Source of the DNA: JADGHX01 sp035760965
GTDB taxonomy: Bacteria; Pseudomonadota; Gammaproteobacteria; Steroidobacterales; Steroidobacteraceae
Direction: 5' to 3'
DNA length: 64,000 bases
NCBI GenBank assembly: GCA_035760965.1
Contig: DASTRY010000014.1
Coordinates: 62,001-126,000 of the forward strand
Each line of letters opens with the position of its first letter. Positions within the stretch are counted from its first letter, which is position 1. The notes below the pieces were generated by a model. That model had not been told where the DNA came from and made no database searches. It was given only the letters and a program-made list of their open reading frames with translations. Below are positions 8,025 to 19,009 of the stretch, one piece after another. The position numbers were made by a program, and so were the translations under genes.

Positions 8025-9140
8025 GTGGAAGAAGTCGTCATCGTCCTGGCGGATTTGTATCTCACGAGTGCAGCGGAAGCAGCTTCGATCCGCCGCGTGG
8101 ACTTACGCGGGCTCGGTCACATCGCCAGGTACGGAACCGCACAGCCGCTGACGCAAGGCTGGCGTCCGTGGCTTGCCGCATGGGCCGGGCGCGCCGCGCT
8201 GGCGGGCGAGCCGCCGGCAAGCATCGCCTCCGCAGCCTCCCGCTCGATGGCCTCGCTCGACGAAACGCCAATGGTGTGGCTTGCGACGCCCGTGCACTTC
8301 GTCGCGGGACTGTCGAGCGTCCACCTCGATCCGCGCGGGCTGCTGCAAGTCGAGCCGAGCGTGCGACAGATGCTGGCCGCGGAGTTCAACACGACGTTCG
8401 CCGGCTCCGGGTTCCAGCTCGAAGCGCTCGGGTCGGCCGGGTTCCTGCTGCGCGGGCCGACAATCGCTGCGGTCACGACCGTCGATCCGGCGCGCGTTCT
8501 GGGTGGCAGCATCACCGAAGCGCTCCCGACTGCGGCGGACGCGCCGCGCTTGCGCCGTCTCTCCGCGGAGATCGAGATGTGGTTGCACGACCACCCGGTC
8601 AATCAGGAGCGCATGCAGCGTGGGCGGCTCCCGATCAGTGCGCTGTGGTTCTGGGGTGGCGGGATCGCACGCGACTCGGTGACGGCGCGACTCGAAGCGG
8701 AAACGCAGGCGACTACTCAGCTCGCGGATACCGTGCCCATCTCCGCAGTCCGCGGCGCGGCGTTGCTCGCGGCGACGGCGCACGCGCCGCCTGGCGCTGC
8801 GTTCGGTCGCGACCCTTACCTGCATGGATTGTGGCGCTCGACAGGTTCGACCGCACACCCGCTGCCCGCCGATTTCGACGAGGTGCTCGGCCACACGGAT
8901 CGGCGTGCCGTGTTCGTCGTCGAGCTCTCGGAGGCGTTCGATGCGCATCGGGACTGGACGATCCGTGACGCGCTCGTCGACGCCGATCAGCGCTGGATCG
9001 TGCGCGCGCTCGCGGCACTTCGTCGCGGCGACGTCGGGCGCGTCACCGTGGTCGCGAACGATCACAAGCTCTCGCTGGGACCGCGCGATCGCCTTAAGCT
9101 TTGGCGCATGCCTCGACCGGCCCTCACCGCACTTCAATGA
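8025..9140 (+). CDS. RpfE-type protein (COG4255-like), function unknown
   Basis: 371 residues from GTG at 8025 (VEEVVIVLADLYLTS). It resembles the RpfE-type proteins encoded directly beside recJ in xanthomonads, where the gene lies in the rpf virulence-regulation cluster; others are loosely annotated as phosphoglycerate mutase-like. No catalytic motif is certain. Noticeable segments are LADLYL at the start, the central SALWFWGGG and the C-terminal LSLGPRDRLKLWR. The stop overlaps the recJ ATG (ATGA), implying coupling. The family assignment rests mainly on context and general resemblance. Confidence 0.65.
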   Translation: MEEVVIVLADLYLTSAAEAASIRRVDLRGLGHIARYGTAQPLTQGWRPWLAAWAGRAALAGEPPASIASAASRSMASLDETPMVWLATPVHFVAGLSSVHLDPRGLLQVEPSVRQMLAAEFNTTFAGSGFQLEALGSAGFLLRGPTIAAVTTVDPARVLGGSITEALPTAADAPRLRRLSAEIEMWLHDHPVNQERMQRGRLPISALWFWGGGIARDSVTARLEAETQATTQLADTVPISAVRGAALLAATAHAPPGAAFGRDPYLHGLWRSTGSTAHPLPADFDEVLGHTDRRAVFVVELSEAFDAHRDWTIRDALVDADQRWIVRALAALRRGDVGRVTVVANDHKLSLGPRDRLKLWRMPRPALTALQ

Positions 9141-10930
9141 TCCTGCGAGTCGTTCGACGTCACGGCGGTGCCGCGTCCGGCCACGGTGCGGCGCACAGCG
9201 CAAACGGCGCACGGCTCGATTCCTCCCCGATCTTCGATGGCGCGAGCCTCGGCGACCTGCACCCCGTGCTGCGACGGGTGTACGCCTCTCGCGGCGTGCG
9301 CTCCGTGCAGGAGCTTGCATCCGGGCTCGATCGGTTGATTCCCGTCGGCACGCTCGAAGGCGTGACGGCCGCGGCGGAACTACTCGTCCGTCATCGCGCG
9401 AGCGGCCGCGTGCTCGTCATCGGCGACTTCGATGCCGACGGTGCGACCAGCACGGCGCTCGTCGTGCGCGCGCTGCGGGCCTGGGGTTTTGCAGCCGTCG
9501 ACTTTCTCGTGCCGAATCGCTTCGAGTTCGGTTACGGGCTCACCCCCGAAATCGTGGCGCTCGCGGCGCAGCGGCAGCCGACGCTGCTCGTGACGGTGGA
9601 CAACGGCATTTCCAGCGTCGCGGGCGTCGCGGCGGCGCGCGCACACGGCATGGAGGTCCTGATCACCGATCACCATCTGCCGGGTCCGGAGCTGCCCGCG
9701 GCAAACGTGATCGTCAATCCGAACCTCACTGCGAGTCGCTTCGGGAGCCGCGCGCTCGCGGGTGTCGGCGTTGCGTTCTACGTGATGGTGGCCGTGCGGC
9801 GGCTGCTCGATGCGTCGGGCCTCACGCCTCCGGGTGCGCCCGGGCCCGCGGAGTTTCTCGATCTCGTCGCGCTCGGCACCGTCGCGGACGTGGTGCCGCT
9901 CGACATGAACAACCGCGTGCTCGTCGCACAGGGGTTGCGCCGCATTCAGAAGGGGCGCTGCGCCGCGGGCATTCGCGCGCTGCTGCAAGTGTCAGGGCGC
10001 CTCGAGGGCGAGCTGACCGCCGCCGATCTCGCGTTCGGCGTCGCGCCGCGGCTGAATGCAGCCGGGCGGCTCGACGACATGACGATCGGCATCCAGTGTC
10101 TGCTCGCGGATGATCCAACCTCCGCGACCGCGCTCGCGGCGCGCCTCGACCAGCTCAACGAAGAGCGCCGCGCGATCGAAGCGCGCATGCAGGCCGAAGC
10201 GCTCGCGGCCATGGGTCTGCTGCGAGAGCCCATGGCCAGCATCAACCGCAACGGGGTCTGCCTGTATCACGAGAGCTGGCATCAGGGCGTCGTCGGGCTC
10301 GTCGCGAGCCGCGTGAAGGATCGTGTGCGCCGGCCGGTCATCGCGTTCGCGCATGCGGACGAGACGATCCTGCGCGGTTCGGCGCGCTCCATCGCCGGCA
10401 TTCACGTGCGCGACGTGCTCGATGCGGTCGCCGCCCACCATCCCGGATTGATCACGAAGTTCGGCGGGCATGCGATGGCGGCGGGGCTCACGATCGAGCG
10501 TGCCAATCTCGATCGGTTCGCGCGCGCCTTCGACGCGGAGGTGGCGCAGTGGATGACCGAGGCGCTCGCAACCGACGCGATCGAGACCGACGGCGAGCTC
10601 AGCTCGGACGAGATCGCGCTCGACACCGCGCGCGCCCTGCGCACCGGCGGCCCGTGGGGCCAGAGCTTTCCGGAGCCGTGCTTCGATGGCGTGTTCGCCA
10701 TCCGCAGCGCCCGGCTGATCGGTGACCGGCACTTGAAGATGTGGATCGAGCACCCACGTTCCCGTCGCACCTTCGACGCCATCGCGTTCAATTACACGAG
10801 CCCGGAGGCTGCCGCCGAGCTGCCGACGGGCAACGCACAGCTCGTCTACCGGCTCGACATCAACGAGTACCAAGGCGAGCACCGCCTGCAGCTGCTGGTC
10901 GACCACGTCCTGCCGCCGCCGGCGGGCTAA
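9137..10930 (+). CDS. recJ: Single-stranded-DNA-specific exonuclease RecJ
   Basis: 5'-3' ssDNA exonuclease of recombination and mismatch repair. 597 residues when started at the ATG overlapping the upstream stop; an in-frame ATG 12 codons earlier lies inside the neighbour and is not used here. DHH-family motifs: VIGDFDADGATSTALVVRAL near residue 94, TVDNGISS near 154, DHHLPGPELP near 177, and the C-terminal DHHA1 motif FGGHAMAAGLTI near 440. Followed 39 bp later by prfB, as in xanthomonads. Confidence 0.95.
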   Translation: MILRVVRRHGGAASGHGAAHSANGARLDSSPIFDGASLGDLHPVLRRVYASRGVRSVQELASGLDRLIPVGTLEGVTAAAELLVRHRASGRVLVIGDFDADGATSTALVVRALRAWGFAAVDFLVPNRFEFGYGLTPEIVALAAQRQPTLLVTVDNGISSVAGVAAARAHGMEVLITDHHLPGPELPAANVIVNPNLTASRFGSRALAGVGVAFYVMVAVRRLLDASGLTPPGAPGPAEFLDLVALGTVADVVPLDMNNRVLVAQGLRRIQKGRCAAGIRALLQVSGRLEGELTAADLAFGVAPRLNAAGRLDDMTIGIQCLLADDPTSATALAARLDQLNEERRAIEARMQAEALAAMGLLREPMASINRNGVCLYHESWHQGVVGLVASRVKDRVRRPVIAFAHADETILRGSARSIAGIHVRDVLDAVAAHHPGLITKFGGHAMAAGLTIERANLDRFARAFDAEVAQWMTEALATDAIETDGELSSDEIALDTARALRTGGPWGQSFPEPCFDGVFAIRSARLIGDRHLKMWIEHPRSRRTFDAIAFNYTSPEAAAELPTGNAQLVYRLDINEYQGEHRLQLLVDHVLPPPAG

Positions 10931-10969
10931 CCTGCTAGCATGTCGCGCCTTTGATCCCCGGATGGCCTC

Positions 10970-12065
10970 ATGGAACTGAACCAACTCAAGCGCCAGCTCA
11001 AAGACCTAGGAGACCGCACCGAGTCTCTGAGGAGGTTTCTTTGAGTACGACACGAAGAAGGAGCGCCTAGAGGAGGTCAACCGCGAGCTCGAAGACCCGG
11101 CGGTCTGGCAAACGCCGGAGAAGGCGCAGGAGCTCGGGCGTGAGCGTGCCAAGCTCACTGCCGAGCTCGAGGAGCTCGACGGGACCTCGAAGGCCATTAC
11201 CGACGCGGTGGAGCTGCTCGAGCTCGCCGAGAGCGAGAACGATGAGAGTGCGGCGGCCGACATCGAGCGCGATGCCGCCGGGCTCGAAGGGCGCGTGCGC
11301 CGGCTCGAGCTGAAGCGCATGTTCAACGGGGAGATGGATTCCCATAACGCCTTCATGGACATCCAGGCGGGCGCCGGCGGCACCGAGGCGCAGGACTGGG
11401 CGCAAATGCTCCTGCGCATGTACCTGCGCTGGGGGGCCGCGCATGGCTTCACGTGCGAAGTGATCGACTCGAATCCGGGCGAAGTCGCGGGCATCAAGAG
11501 CGCCACCGTGCAGTTCACTGGTGAGTACGCCTACGGCTGGCTGCGCACCGAGACCGGCGTGCATCGTCTCGTGCGCAAGTCGCCGTTCGATTCGGGCAAT
11601 CGGCGCCACACCTCGTTCGCGTCCGTGTTCGTCTCGCCGGAAGTCGACGAGGACATCAACATCGAAGTGAATCCGGCGGACATCAAGATGGACGTGTACC
11701 GCTCGAGCGGCGCCGGCGGCCAGCACGTCAACAAGACCGAATCGGCCGTGCGCCTGACGCACCTGCCGACGGGCATCGTGGTCGCCTGCCAGAACGAACG
11801 CAGCCAGCACAAGAACCGCTCCACCGCGATGAAGATGCTGAAGGCCAAGCTGTACGAGCTCGAAGTGAACAAGCGCAATGCCGCCGCGCGCGTGCTCGAA
11901 GAATCCAAGTCCGACGTGAGCTGGGGCAACCAGATTCGCTCCTACGTGCTCGATCAGTCGCGCATCAAGGATCTGCGCACCGGCGTGGAAGTCGGCAACA
12001 CCCAGGCCGTGCTCGACGGCGATCTCGATCAATTTCTCGAAGCCTCGCTGAAGGCGGGCGTGTAA
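10970..12065 (+). CDS. prfB: Peptide chain release factor 2 (programmed +1 frameshift)
   Basis: Releases nascent protein at UGA and UAA. The reading frame starts at ATG 10970 (MELNQLKRQLKDLGDRTESL), meets an in-frame TGA as codon 25 at 11042-11044 and continues in the +1 frame from GAG at 11043, giving 364 residues after the shift, close to the E. coli size. Downstream are the SPF tripeptide for stop recognition (VRKSPFDSGNRRHTSF) and the GGQ catalytic loop (SGAGGQHVNKTESAVR). A naive ORF call would start falsely at 11208. Confidence 0.96.
11030..11044 (+). promoter_or_regulatory. prfB +1 recoding site
   Basis: Codons 21-25 read AGG AGG TTT CTT TGA followed by G. An internal Shine-Dalgarno-like AGGAGG sits three bases before the slippery CTT-TGA, the arrangement that drives +1 frameshifting in bacterial prfB and makes RF2 synthesis self-limiting: low RF2 means slow termination at UGA and more shifting. 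The spacing and CTTTGA match the classical site; the codon before CTT is TTT rather than the common TAT. Confidence 0.95.
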
Positions 12066-12070
12066 CAGCC

Positions 12071-13596
<1,526 letters not shown>

Positions 13597-13600
<4 letters not shown>

Positions 13601-14484
13601 ACGATCAGCCGATCGGAGTCTTCGACTCCGGTGTAGGAGGGCTCACGGTTCTCAAGGCGCTCGCGGGCGAGCTGCCGGGAGAGCAGTTCATTTATCTCGG
13701 CGATACGGCGCGCCTGCCATACGGCACGAAGAGCGCGGAGACCGTCACGCGCTACGCCTTGCAGGCTGCGCAAGCTCTGAACGGCTACGGCATCAAGGCC
13801 TTGGTCGTCGCGTGCAATACCGCGTCCGCCGCGAGCTTGCCCGCGATCCGGGACCGCCTCGAAGGGACGCCGGTCATCGGCGTGATCGAGCCTGGCGCCG
13901 AAGCCGCGTGCCGCATCTCGAAGTCCGGGCACATCGCGGTGATCGGCACGGAAGGCACGGTGCGCGGCGGCGCGTATCAGGAAGCCATCCATCGCTTGCG
14001 TCCGGATGCGCGTGTCAGCGCCCGCTCGACGCAGCTCTTCGTCGCGCTCGCGGAAGAGGGGCTGCACGAAGGGCCGATCGCGGTCAGCGTCGCGCGCCAC
14101 TATCTGGATGCGTTGTTCGAGGTACCGGGGATGGGCGGGAGCCCCTCCGCATCAGGCGCGTTCGGCGGCAGCGCGGGGTCGATCGCGTCGGGAGCGACGC
14201 GCGGCACAGTGCCCGACACGCTCGTTCTCGGGTGCACGCATTTCCCGATGCTTTCGGGCGCCATTCGTGCGGCCATCGGGCCGTCGGTTCGCATGGTCGA
14301 TTCGGCAGCGACGACGGCGAAAGCCGTGAGCGAGCGACTGGGCCCGGCGCTGCGCGCCACTCCCGGCCGCAAGACCGGCGTGCGCTTTCTCGCGACGGAT
14401 AGCCCGGAGCGCTTCGCGCGCGTCGGGAGCCGCTTCCTCGGCCAGCAGCTCGCGCCGAGCAACGTCGAGCTCATCGATCTCTGA
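13597..14484 (+). CDS. murI: Glutamate racemase
   Basis: Makes D-glutamate for peptidoglycan. 295 residues. IGVFDSGVGGLTVLKAL at the start, YLGDTARLPYGTKS near 32, the first catalytic cysteine in VVACNTASAASLPA near 69 and the second in LVLGCTHFPML near 208 define the family. A glycine/serine-rich stretch (about residues 179-202) lies just before the second catalytic cysteine and is longer than in typical MurI, probably a surface loop. TTG start inside the lysS stop. Convergent with ygfZ. Confidence 0.93.
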
Positions 14485-14631
14485 GCGCCGCCGGGGCGTC
14501 ACCGGTGGGCTCACGAAAACGCCCGAGCACGTCGTCGCGCCCGGAGCGAGCGCGCCGAGCCTTCACGGCGGTGCTGATCCGGCGGCGAACCTCAGCGCTC
14601 CGGCGCCGCGTGGTCCGCAGCGAGCGCACCG

Positions 14632-15405
14632 CTACGCCGGCAACTCGTAAGGCAACGCGAGCGGCTCGGCATCGACCGCCGTCGCGTTCGACGTCCCGGC
14701 GCCATCCTCGGCCGACTCGTCCGTGCCGTGAGCGAGCGGCGCCACTGCGAGAAACTCACAGCGGCCATCCTCCGCCGTGACCGCCTCGACGACCCGAAAG
14801 CTGCGTCCGTCGCGCAGCGTGCCGCTCTGACCGATCGCAAGCTGTGCCGCTCCCACCGTGCGGAAGCGCTGCATGCGCCGCTTCACGCGGCCGCGGTAGT
14901 GCGCTCGCGCGATCACTTCTTGGCCCGTGTAGCAGCCCTTCGTGAACGAGATCGCGCCGATCACGTCGAGGTTCAGCATCTGCGCGACGAACTGCTCGGA
15001 GGTCGCCGCATAAACCTGCGGAATACCCGCCGCAATCCGTTCCGCCGCAGAAGGCTGCCCGAACGCGCTCGAGCTGGTGAACACGCTGTCGCTCGACGCA
15101 TCCGTCACTTTGGCGTTGGCGCGCAGCACGAACTTCGCGAGCCGCGCGGCGACTGCAGGCGCGAGCTCACGAGGGAGAACTGCGATGACATCATCCGGCG
15201 CGAGCATGTACAGCCGTAGAAAAGCGATGACGCGGCCTTGCGGGTTGTGTAGGCCTGCGTACAAGGGCGCATTCGGCTGCAATCGCTCGATGTCGTTCGA
15301 CAATTGACCCTGCAGAAACCGCACGGCATCGGCGCCCTGCACGCGTACCGCGCCGAGCGCGGCGTGGGCCGCGCGTGAGGCCGTTTCAGCAGATTCATTT
15401 AGCAT
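14632..15405 (-). CDS. ygfZ: Folate-binding protein YgfZ (Fe-S maintenance)
   Basis: Tetrahydrofolate-binding GcvT-like protein (IBA57 relative) needed for maturation or repair of Fe-S enzymes. 257 residues from ATG 15405; the in-frame extension to 15591 is antisense to the SDHAF4-like gene and is rejected. VRVQGADAVRFLQGQLSND near residue 20 and the diagnostic KGCYTGQEVIARAHYRG near 160 are present. Shorter than E. coli YgfZ. Its position next to the succinate dehydrogenase operon, whose iron-sulfur subunit carries Fe-S clusters, fits its role. Confidence 0.9.
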   Translation of the reverse strand: MLNESAETASRAAHAALGAVRVQGADAVRFLQGQLSNDIERLQPNAPLYAGLHNPQGRVIAFLRLYMLAPDDVIAVLPRELAPAVAARLAKFVLRANAKVTDASSDSVFTSSSAFGQPSAAERIAAGIPQVYAATSEQFVAQMLNLDVIGAISFTKGCYTGQEVIARAHYRGRVKRRMQRFRTVGAAQLAIGQSGTLRDGRSFRVVEAVTAEDGRCEFLAVAPLAHGTDESAEDGAGTSNATAVDAEPLALPYELPA

Positions 15406-15460
15406 TGTTTTTCCAGAGCTTTCTGGTCCCGACGAGCGAATTCTGGCAAAATGGCCCGCC

Positions 15461-15637
15461 ATGCAGAATGCGGCCGAGTCGAGCGCTGAAGGGGCGCTTG
15501 TCCAATCGTCGTCCGAGCCGGCGCCGCGCGCGCCACAGGCCCCAGCGATGCGTCCCGAGGAGATCGGCGGTCCCGCCGGTCCCGAGCCCACACGCTACGG
15601 CGATTGGGAACGTAAAGGCCGCTGCATCGACTTTTAG
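15461..15637 (+). CDS. Small SDHAF4/DUF1674-like protein
   Basis: 58 residues, too short for many gene finders. The N-terminal 30 residues are low-complexity (S, A, E, P), while the C-terminus reads GGPAGPEPTRYGDWERKGRC followed by IDF, the signature of the DUF1674 family that includes the mitochondrial succinate dehydrogenase assembly factor SDHAF4. SDHAF4 binds flavinated SdhA and promotes its joining to SdhB. The gene stands 56 bp upstream of sdhC and on the same strand, so motif and context agree. The start at 15461 is inferred; an ATG at 15451 is out of frame. Confidence 0.88.
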   Translation: MQNAAESSAEGALVQSSSEPAPRAPQAPAMRPEEIGGPAGPEPTRYGDWERKGRCIDF

Positions 15638-15693
15638 GACCTGAGTAACGACTGAGAGCGCGAGCGGCGCCCGGCGCTGCCGCGGGAGCCCTG

Positions 15694-16083
15694 ATGCCTG
15701 ATCGTCCATTGTCCCCACACCTGTCTATATACAGGTGGAAATACACGCTCGTCTCCTCGATCGCCAATCGCATCACAGGTCTTGCGCTGACCGCCGGATT
15801 CCTGGTGCTGCTGTATTGGATCATGGCCATCCTCGGCGGGCCCGCGACCTATCAGAGAGCCGAAGATGTGCTCGGGCACCCCATCTTCAAGGTCATTCTG
15901 TCCGGTTTCCTGTTCGCGTTCAGTTATCACCTCATTGCCGGCATCCGTCACCTCATTTGGGATACCGCCCGGGGCATGGAGAGGCGCCAGTCGCAGACGA
16001 GCGCATGGCTCGTCGGTGCGCTCTCGGTGGTGCTGACGCTCGTCCTCATCTACTGGGCCTTCTGCCCGGCGGTGCCGCGATGA
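15694..16083 (+). CDS. sdhC: Succinate dehydrogenase cytochrome b556 subunit
   Basis: Membrane anchor of complex II. 129 residues with three membrane helices (about 20-48, 66-88, 104-124). RPLSPHLSIYRWKYT at the N-terminus and SYHLIAGIRHLIWD near 75-90, whose histidine pattern includes the heme b ligand, are family signatures. A GGGAGC ribosome site precedes the ATG. The stop overlaps the sdhD start (ATGA). Confidence 0.95.
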   Translation: MPDRPLSPHLSIYRWKYTLVSSIANRITGLALTAGFLVLLYWIMAILGGPATYQRAEDVLGHPIFKVILSGFLFAFSYHLIAGIRHLIWDTARGMERRQSQTSAWLVGALSVVLTLVLIYWAFCPAVPR

Positions 16084-16421
16084 GCGCCAACGGCGTGCAG
16101 CACTGGAAGGTGCAGCGGATCACGGCCATCGCGCTGATCCCGCTCTCGATCTGGTTCGTCGTGTCGCTGCTCGCGCTCCCCGCGCACGACTACACGACTG
16201 TCGTCACGTGGATGGCGCAGAAGTGGAGCGCCGTGCTGCTCATGGTCTTCATCGCGGTCGCGGCGTGGCATTCGCATCTGGGCGTGACGGTCGTGCTCGA
16301 AGACTACGTCAAGGGCACGACGCGCACGTTCTGGATCGTCGTCTCGCGGATTGCGCATATTTTCGCGGCATTCGCGATGATCTTCGCGGTGTTCTACGTC
16401 GCTTTCGGGAGCCGCGCGTGA
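16080..16421 (+). CDS. sdhD: Succinate dehydrogenase hydrophobic membrane anchor
   Basis: Second membrane anchor of complex II, 113 residues with three predicted helices (about 15-32, 46-66, 86-108). HWKVQRITAIALIPLSIWF and HSHLGVTVVLEDYVKG, with the histidine and Asp-Tyr of the heme/quinone region, are typical of SdhD. The ATG overlaps the sdhC stop and the stop overlaps the sdhA GTG. A longer in-frame reading lies inside sdhC and is not supported. Confidence 0.93.
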   Translation: MSANGVQHWKVQRITAIALIPLSIWFVVSLLALPAHDYTTVVTWMAQKWSAVLLMVFIAVAAWHSHLGVTVVLEDYVKGTTRTFWIVVSRIAHIFAAFAMIFAVFYVAFGSRA

Positions 16422-18202
16422 GCGCTTACGAATTCATCGATCACACGTACGACGTTCTGGTGGTGGGCGCCGGCGGCGCGGGTCTGCGCGCGACGCTCGG
16501 TCTGGCGGAAGCGGGCCTCTCGACCGCGTGCATCACGAAGCTGTTTCCCACACGCAGCCACACGGTGGCCGCGCAGGGCGGCATCAGCGCCGCGCTCGGC
16601 AACATGGGCGAAGACGACTGGCGCTGGCACATGTACGACACCGTGAAGGGGTCGGACTGGCTCGGCGATCAGGACGCCATCGAGTTCATGTGCAAGAACG
16701 CGCCGGCGGCGGTCATCGAGCTCGAGCATTACGGTCTGCCGTTCTCGCGCACGACCGACGGGCGCATCTATCAGCGCCCCTTCGGCGGCATGACGACGCA
16801 CTTCGGCAAGGGCATCGCGCAGCGCACCTGTGCCGCCGCGGACCGCACCGGCCACGCGATGCTGCACACGCTGTATCAGCAGTCGATCAAGCACAACGCG
16901 CAGTTCTTCGTCGAGTTCTTCGCGATCGACCTGATCATGGAAAACGGCGAGTGCCGCGGCGTCGTCGCGCTCGACATGATGGAAGGCAAGGTCCACCGCT
17001 TCCGCGCACATGCCACGATCCTTGCGACCGGGGGCTACGGGCGCACGTATTTCTCGTGCACGTCGGCGCATTCCTGCACCGGTGACGGCGGCGGCATGGT
17101 CCTGCGTGCCGGGCTGCCGCTGCAGGACATGGAGTTCGTGCAATTCCATCCCACCGGCATCTACACCGCCGGCTGCCTCATCACCGAGGGCGCGCGCGGC
17201 GAGGGCGGATACCTGACGAACTCGAAGGGCGAGCGTTTCATGGAGCGCTACGCGCCGAACGCGAAAGACCTCGCCTCGCGCGATGTCGTGAGTCGCGCGA
17301 TGACGATCGAGATTCGCGAGGGCCGCGGCGTCGGCGACGAGCACGATCACATCGAGCTGCACCTCGAGCACCTCGGTCCCGAGGTGATCCACGAGCGGTT
17401 GCCGGGCATCGCGGAGACCGCACGCATTTTCGCGGGCGTCGATGTGACGAAGCAGCCGATTCCGGTGCTGCCGACGGTCCATTACAACATGGGCGGAATC
17501 CCCTGCAACATCCACGGGGAAGTGCTCGCGCCGAAGAACGGCAACGTCGATGCTGTCGTGCCCGGATTGATGGCGGTCGGCGAGGCGGCGTGCGTGTCGG
17601 TGCACGGCGCGAACCGGCTCGGCTCGAACTCGCTGCTCGATCTCGTCGTGTTCGGCCGCGAGTCTGCACGGCGTTGCGCCGAGCTCATCAAGGCGGGCAG
17701 CCCGCACAAGCCGCTCGCGAAAGACGCCGGCGACTATGCGCTCGCGCGTCTCGATCGGCTGCGCCATGCCAAGGGTTCGCGCAGCACGGCCGAGATTCGC
17801 CTCGAGATGCAGAAGACCATGCAGGCGGATGCGGCCGTGTTCCGCACCGGCCCCACCTTGCGCGAAGGCATGGAAAAGCTGGCGCGCACGTTCAAGTCCT
17901 TCAGCGACGTGCGCGTCAGCGATCGCGGGCTCATCTGGAACACCGATCTCATCGAAACGATGGAGCTGGAGAACTTGCTCCTGCAGGCCACCGCCACCAT
18001 CCATGCCGCGGAGAATCGCAAGGAGAGCCGCGGAGCGCAGGCGCGTGAGGACTTCCCCAATCGCGACGATGCGAACTGGTTGAAGCACACGCTGGTGTGG
18101 GTGAACGACGCCGGTGAGGTGCGTTTCGACTACCGGCCCGTCCACTTGCAAACGCTGACGAGCGAGGTCGAGACGATCCCGCCCAAAGCCCGTACCTATT
18201 GA
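16418..18202 (+). CDS. sdhA: Succinate dehydrogenase flavoprotein subunit
   Basis: Oxidises succinate to fumarate with covalently bound FAD. 594 residues from GTG 16418, four bases inside sdhD. FAD-binding VVGAGGAGLRATLGLA near residue 14, TRSHTVAAQGGISAALG near 44 with the histidine that usually carries FAD, the active-site segment TEGARGEGGYLTNSKGERF near 255 and HGANRLGSNSLLDLVVFG near 395. The C-terminal TLVWVNDAGEVRFDYRPVH is also standard. sdhE and the SDHAF4-like gene flank the operon. Confidence 0.97.
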   Translation: MSAYEFIDHTYDVLVVGAGGAGLRATLGLAEAGLSTACITKLFPTRSHTVAAQGGISAALGNMGEDDWRWHMYDTVKGSDWLGDQDAIEFMCKNAPAAVIELEHYGLPFSRTTDGRIYQRPFGGMTTHFGKGIAQRTCAAADRTGHAMLHTLYQQSIKHNAQFFVEFFAIDLIMENGECRGVVALDMMEGKVHRFRAHATILATGGYGRTYFSCTSAHSCTGDGGGMVLRAGLPLQDMEFVQFHPTGIYTAGCLITEGARGEGGYLTNSKGERFMERYAPNAKDLASRDVVSRAMTIEIREGRGVGDEHDHIELHLEHLGPEVIHERLPGIAETARIFAGVDVTKQPIPVLPTVHYNMGGIPCNIHGEVLAPKNGNVDAVVPGLMAVGEAACVSVHGANRLGSNSLLDLVVFGRESARRCAELIKAGSPHKPLAKDAGDYALARLDRLRHAKGSRSTAEIRLEMQKTMQADAAVFRTGPTLREGMEKLARTFKSFSDVRVSDRGLIWNTDLIETMELENLLLQATATIHAAENRKESRGAQAREDFPNRDDANWLKHTLVWVNDAGEVRFDYRPVHLQTLTSEVETIPPKARTY

Positions 18203-18214
18203 ACGACCCGAGCC

Positions 18215-18997
18215 ATGGCCGATTTCAGCTACACGCCGATCAATCCCAACGGACGCGTCCACAAGGCGCCGCCGGGCGCGCGCAACGTGCGCACCTTCCG
18301 CATCTATCGCTTCGACCCGGAGGCGGGCGATGGTCAGGGCCCGCGCATCGACACGTTCGAGCTGGACCCGAAGAGCTGCGGCCCGATGGTTCTCGATGCG
18401 CTCATTCAGATCAAATCCTCGCTCGATTCGACGTTGACGTTCCGCCGCTCGTGCCGCGAGGGGATTTGCGGCTCGTGCGCGATGAACATCAACGGCGTGA
18501 ACCGCCTCGCCTGCACGACGTCGATGCTGGATCTGGGCAGCGAGATCAAAATTTACCCGCTGCCGCACATGGCTGTCGTGAAGGACCTCGTGCCGGACCT
18601 CACGAACTTCTACGCGCAGTACGCGGCCGTGCGTCCCTGGCTGCAGTCCAACACGCCGCCGCCGGAGAAGGAGCGCCTGCAGAGCAAGGAAGATCAGGAG
18701 AAGATCGATCGACCGGCCGCCTGCATCCTGTGCGCCTGCTGCTCGACCTCCTGCCCGAGCTACTGGTGGAACAGCGACAAGTTCATCGGGCCGGCTGCGC
18801 TCCTCGCCGTGTACCGCTGGGTGATCGACAGCCGCGACGATGCGACTGCTGAGCGGCTCGGGCAGCTGCGCGATCCGTTCTCGATGTACCGCTGCCACAC
18901 GATCATGAATTGCACGGACGTCTGTCCGAAGGATCTGAACCCGGCGCGAGCGATCTCCGAACTCAAGAAGAGGATGCTCGACCTGCCACGGGACTGA
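18215..18997 (+). CDS. sdhB: Succinate dehydrogenase iron-sulfur subunit
   Basis: Carries electrons from SdhA to quinone. 260 residues. The [2Fe-2S] cysteines are in SCREGICGSCAMNINGVNRL near 75-95; the [4Fe-4S] and [3Fe-4S] cysteines are in CILCACCSTSCPSYWW near 170-185 and MNCTDVCPKDLNPA near 230. Twelve bases after sdhA, followed 12 bp later by sdhE. Confidence 0.97.
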   Translation: MADFSYTPINPNGRVHKAPPGARNVRTFRIYRFDPEAGDGQGPRIDTFELDPKSCGPMVLDALIQIKSSLDSTLTFRRSCREGICGSCAMNINGVNRLACTTSMLDLGSEIKIYPLPHMAVVKDLVPDLTNFYAQYAAVRPWLQSNTPPPEKERLQSKEDQEKIDRPAACILCACCSTSCPSYWWNSDKFIGPAALLAVYRWVIDSRDDATAERLGQLRDPFSMYRCHTIMNCTDVCPKDLNPARAISELKKRMLDLPRD

Positions 18998-19009
18998 GAC
19001 CGCCTGCCG

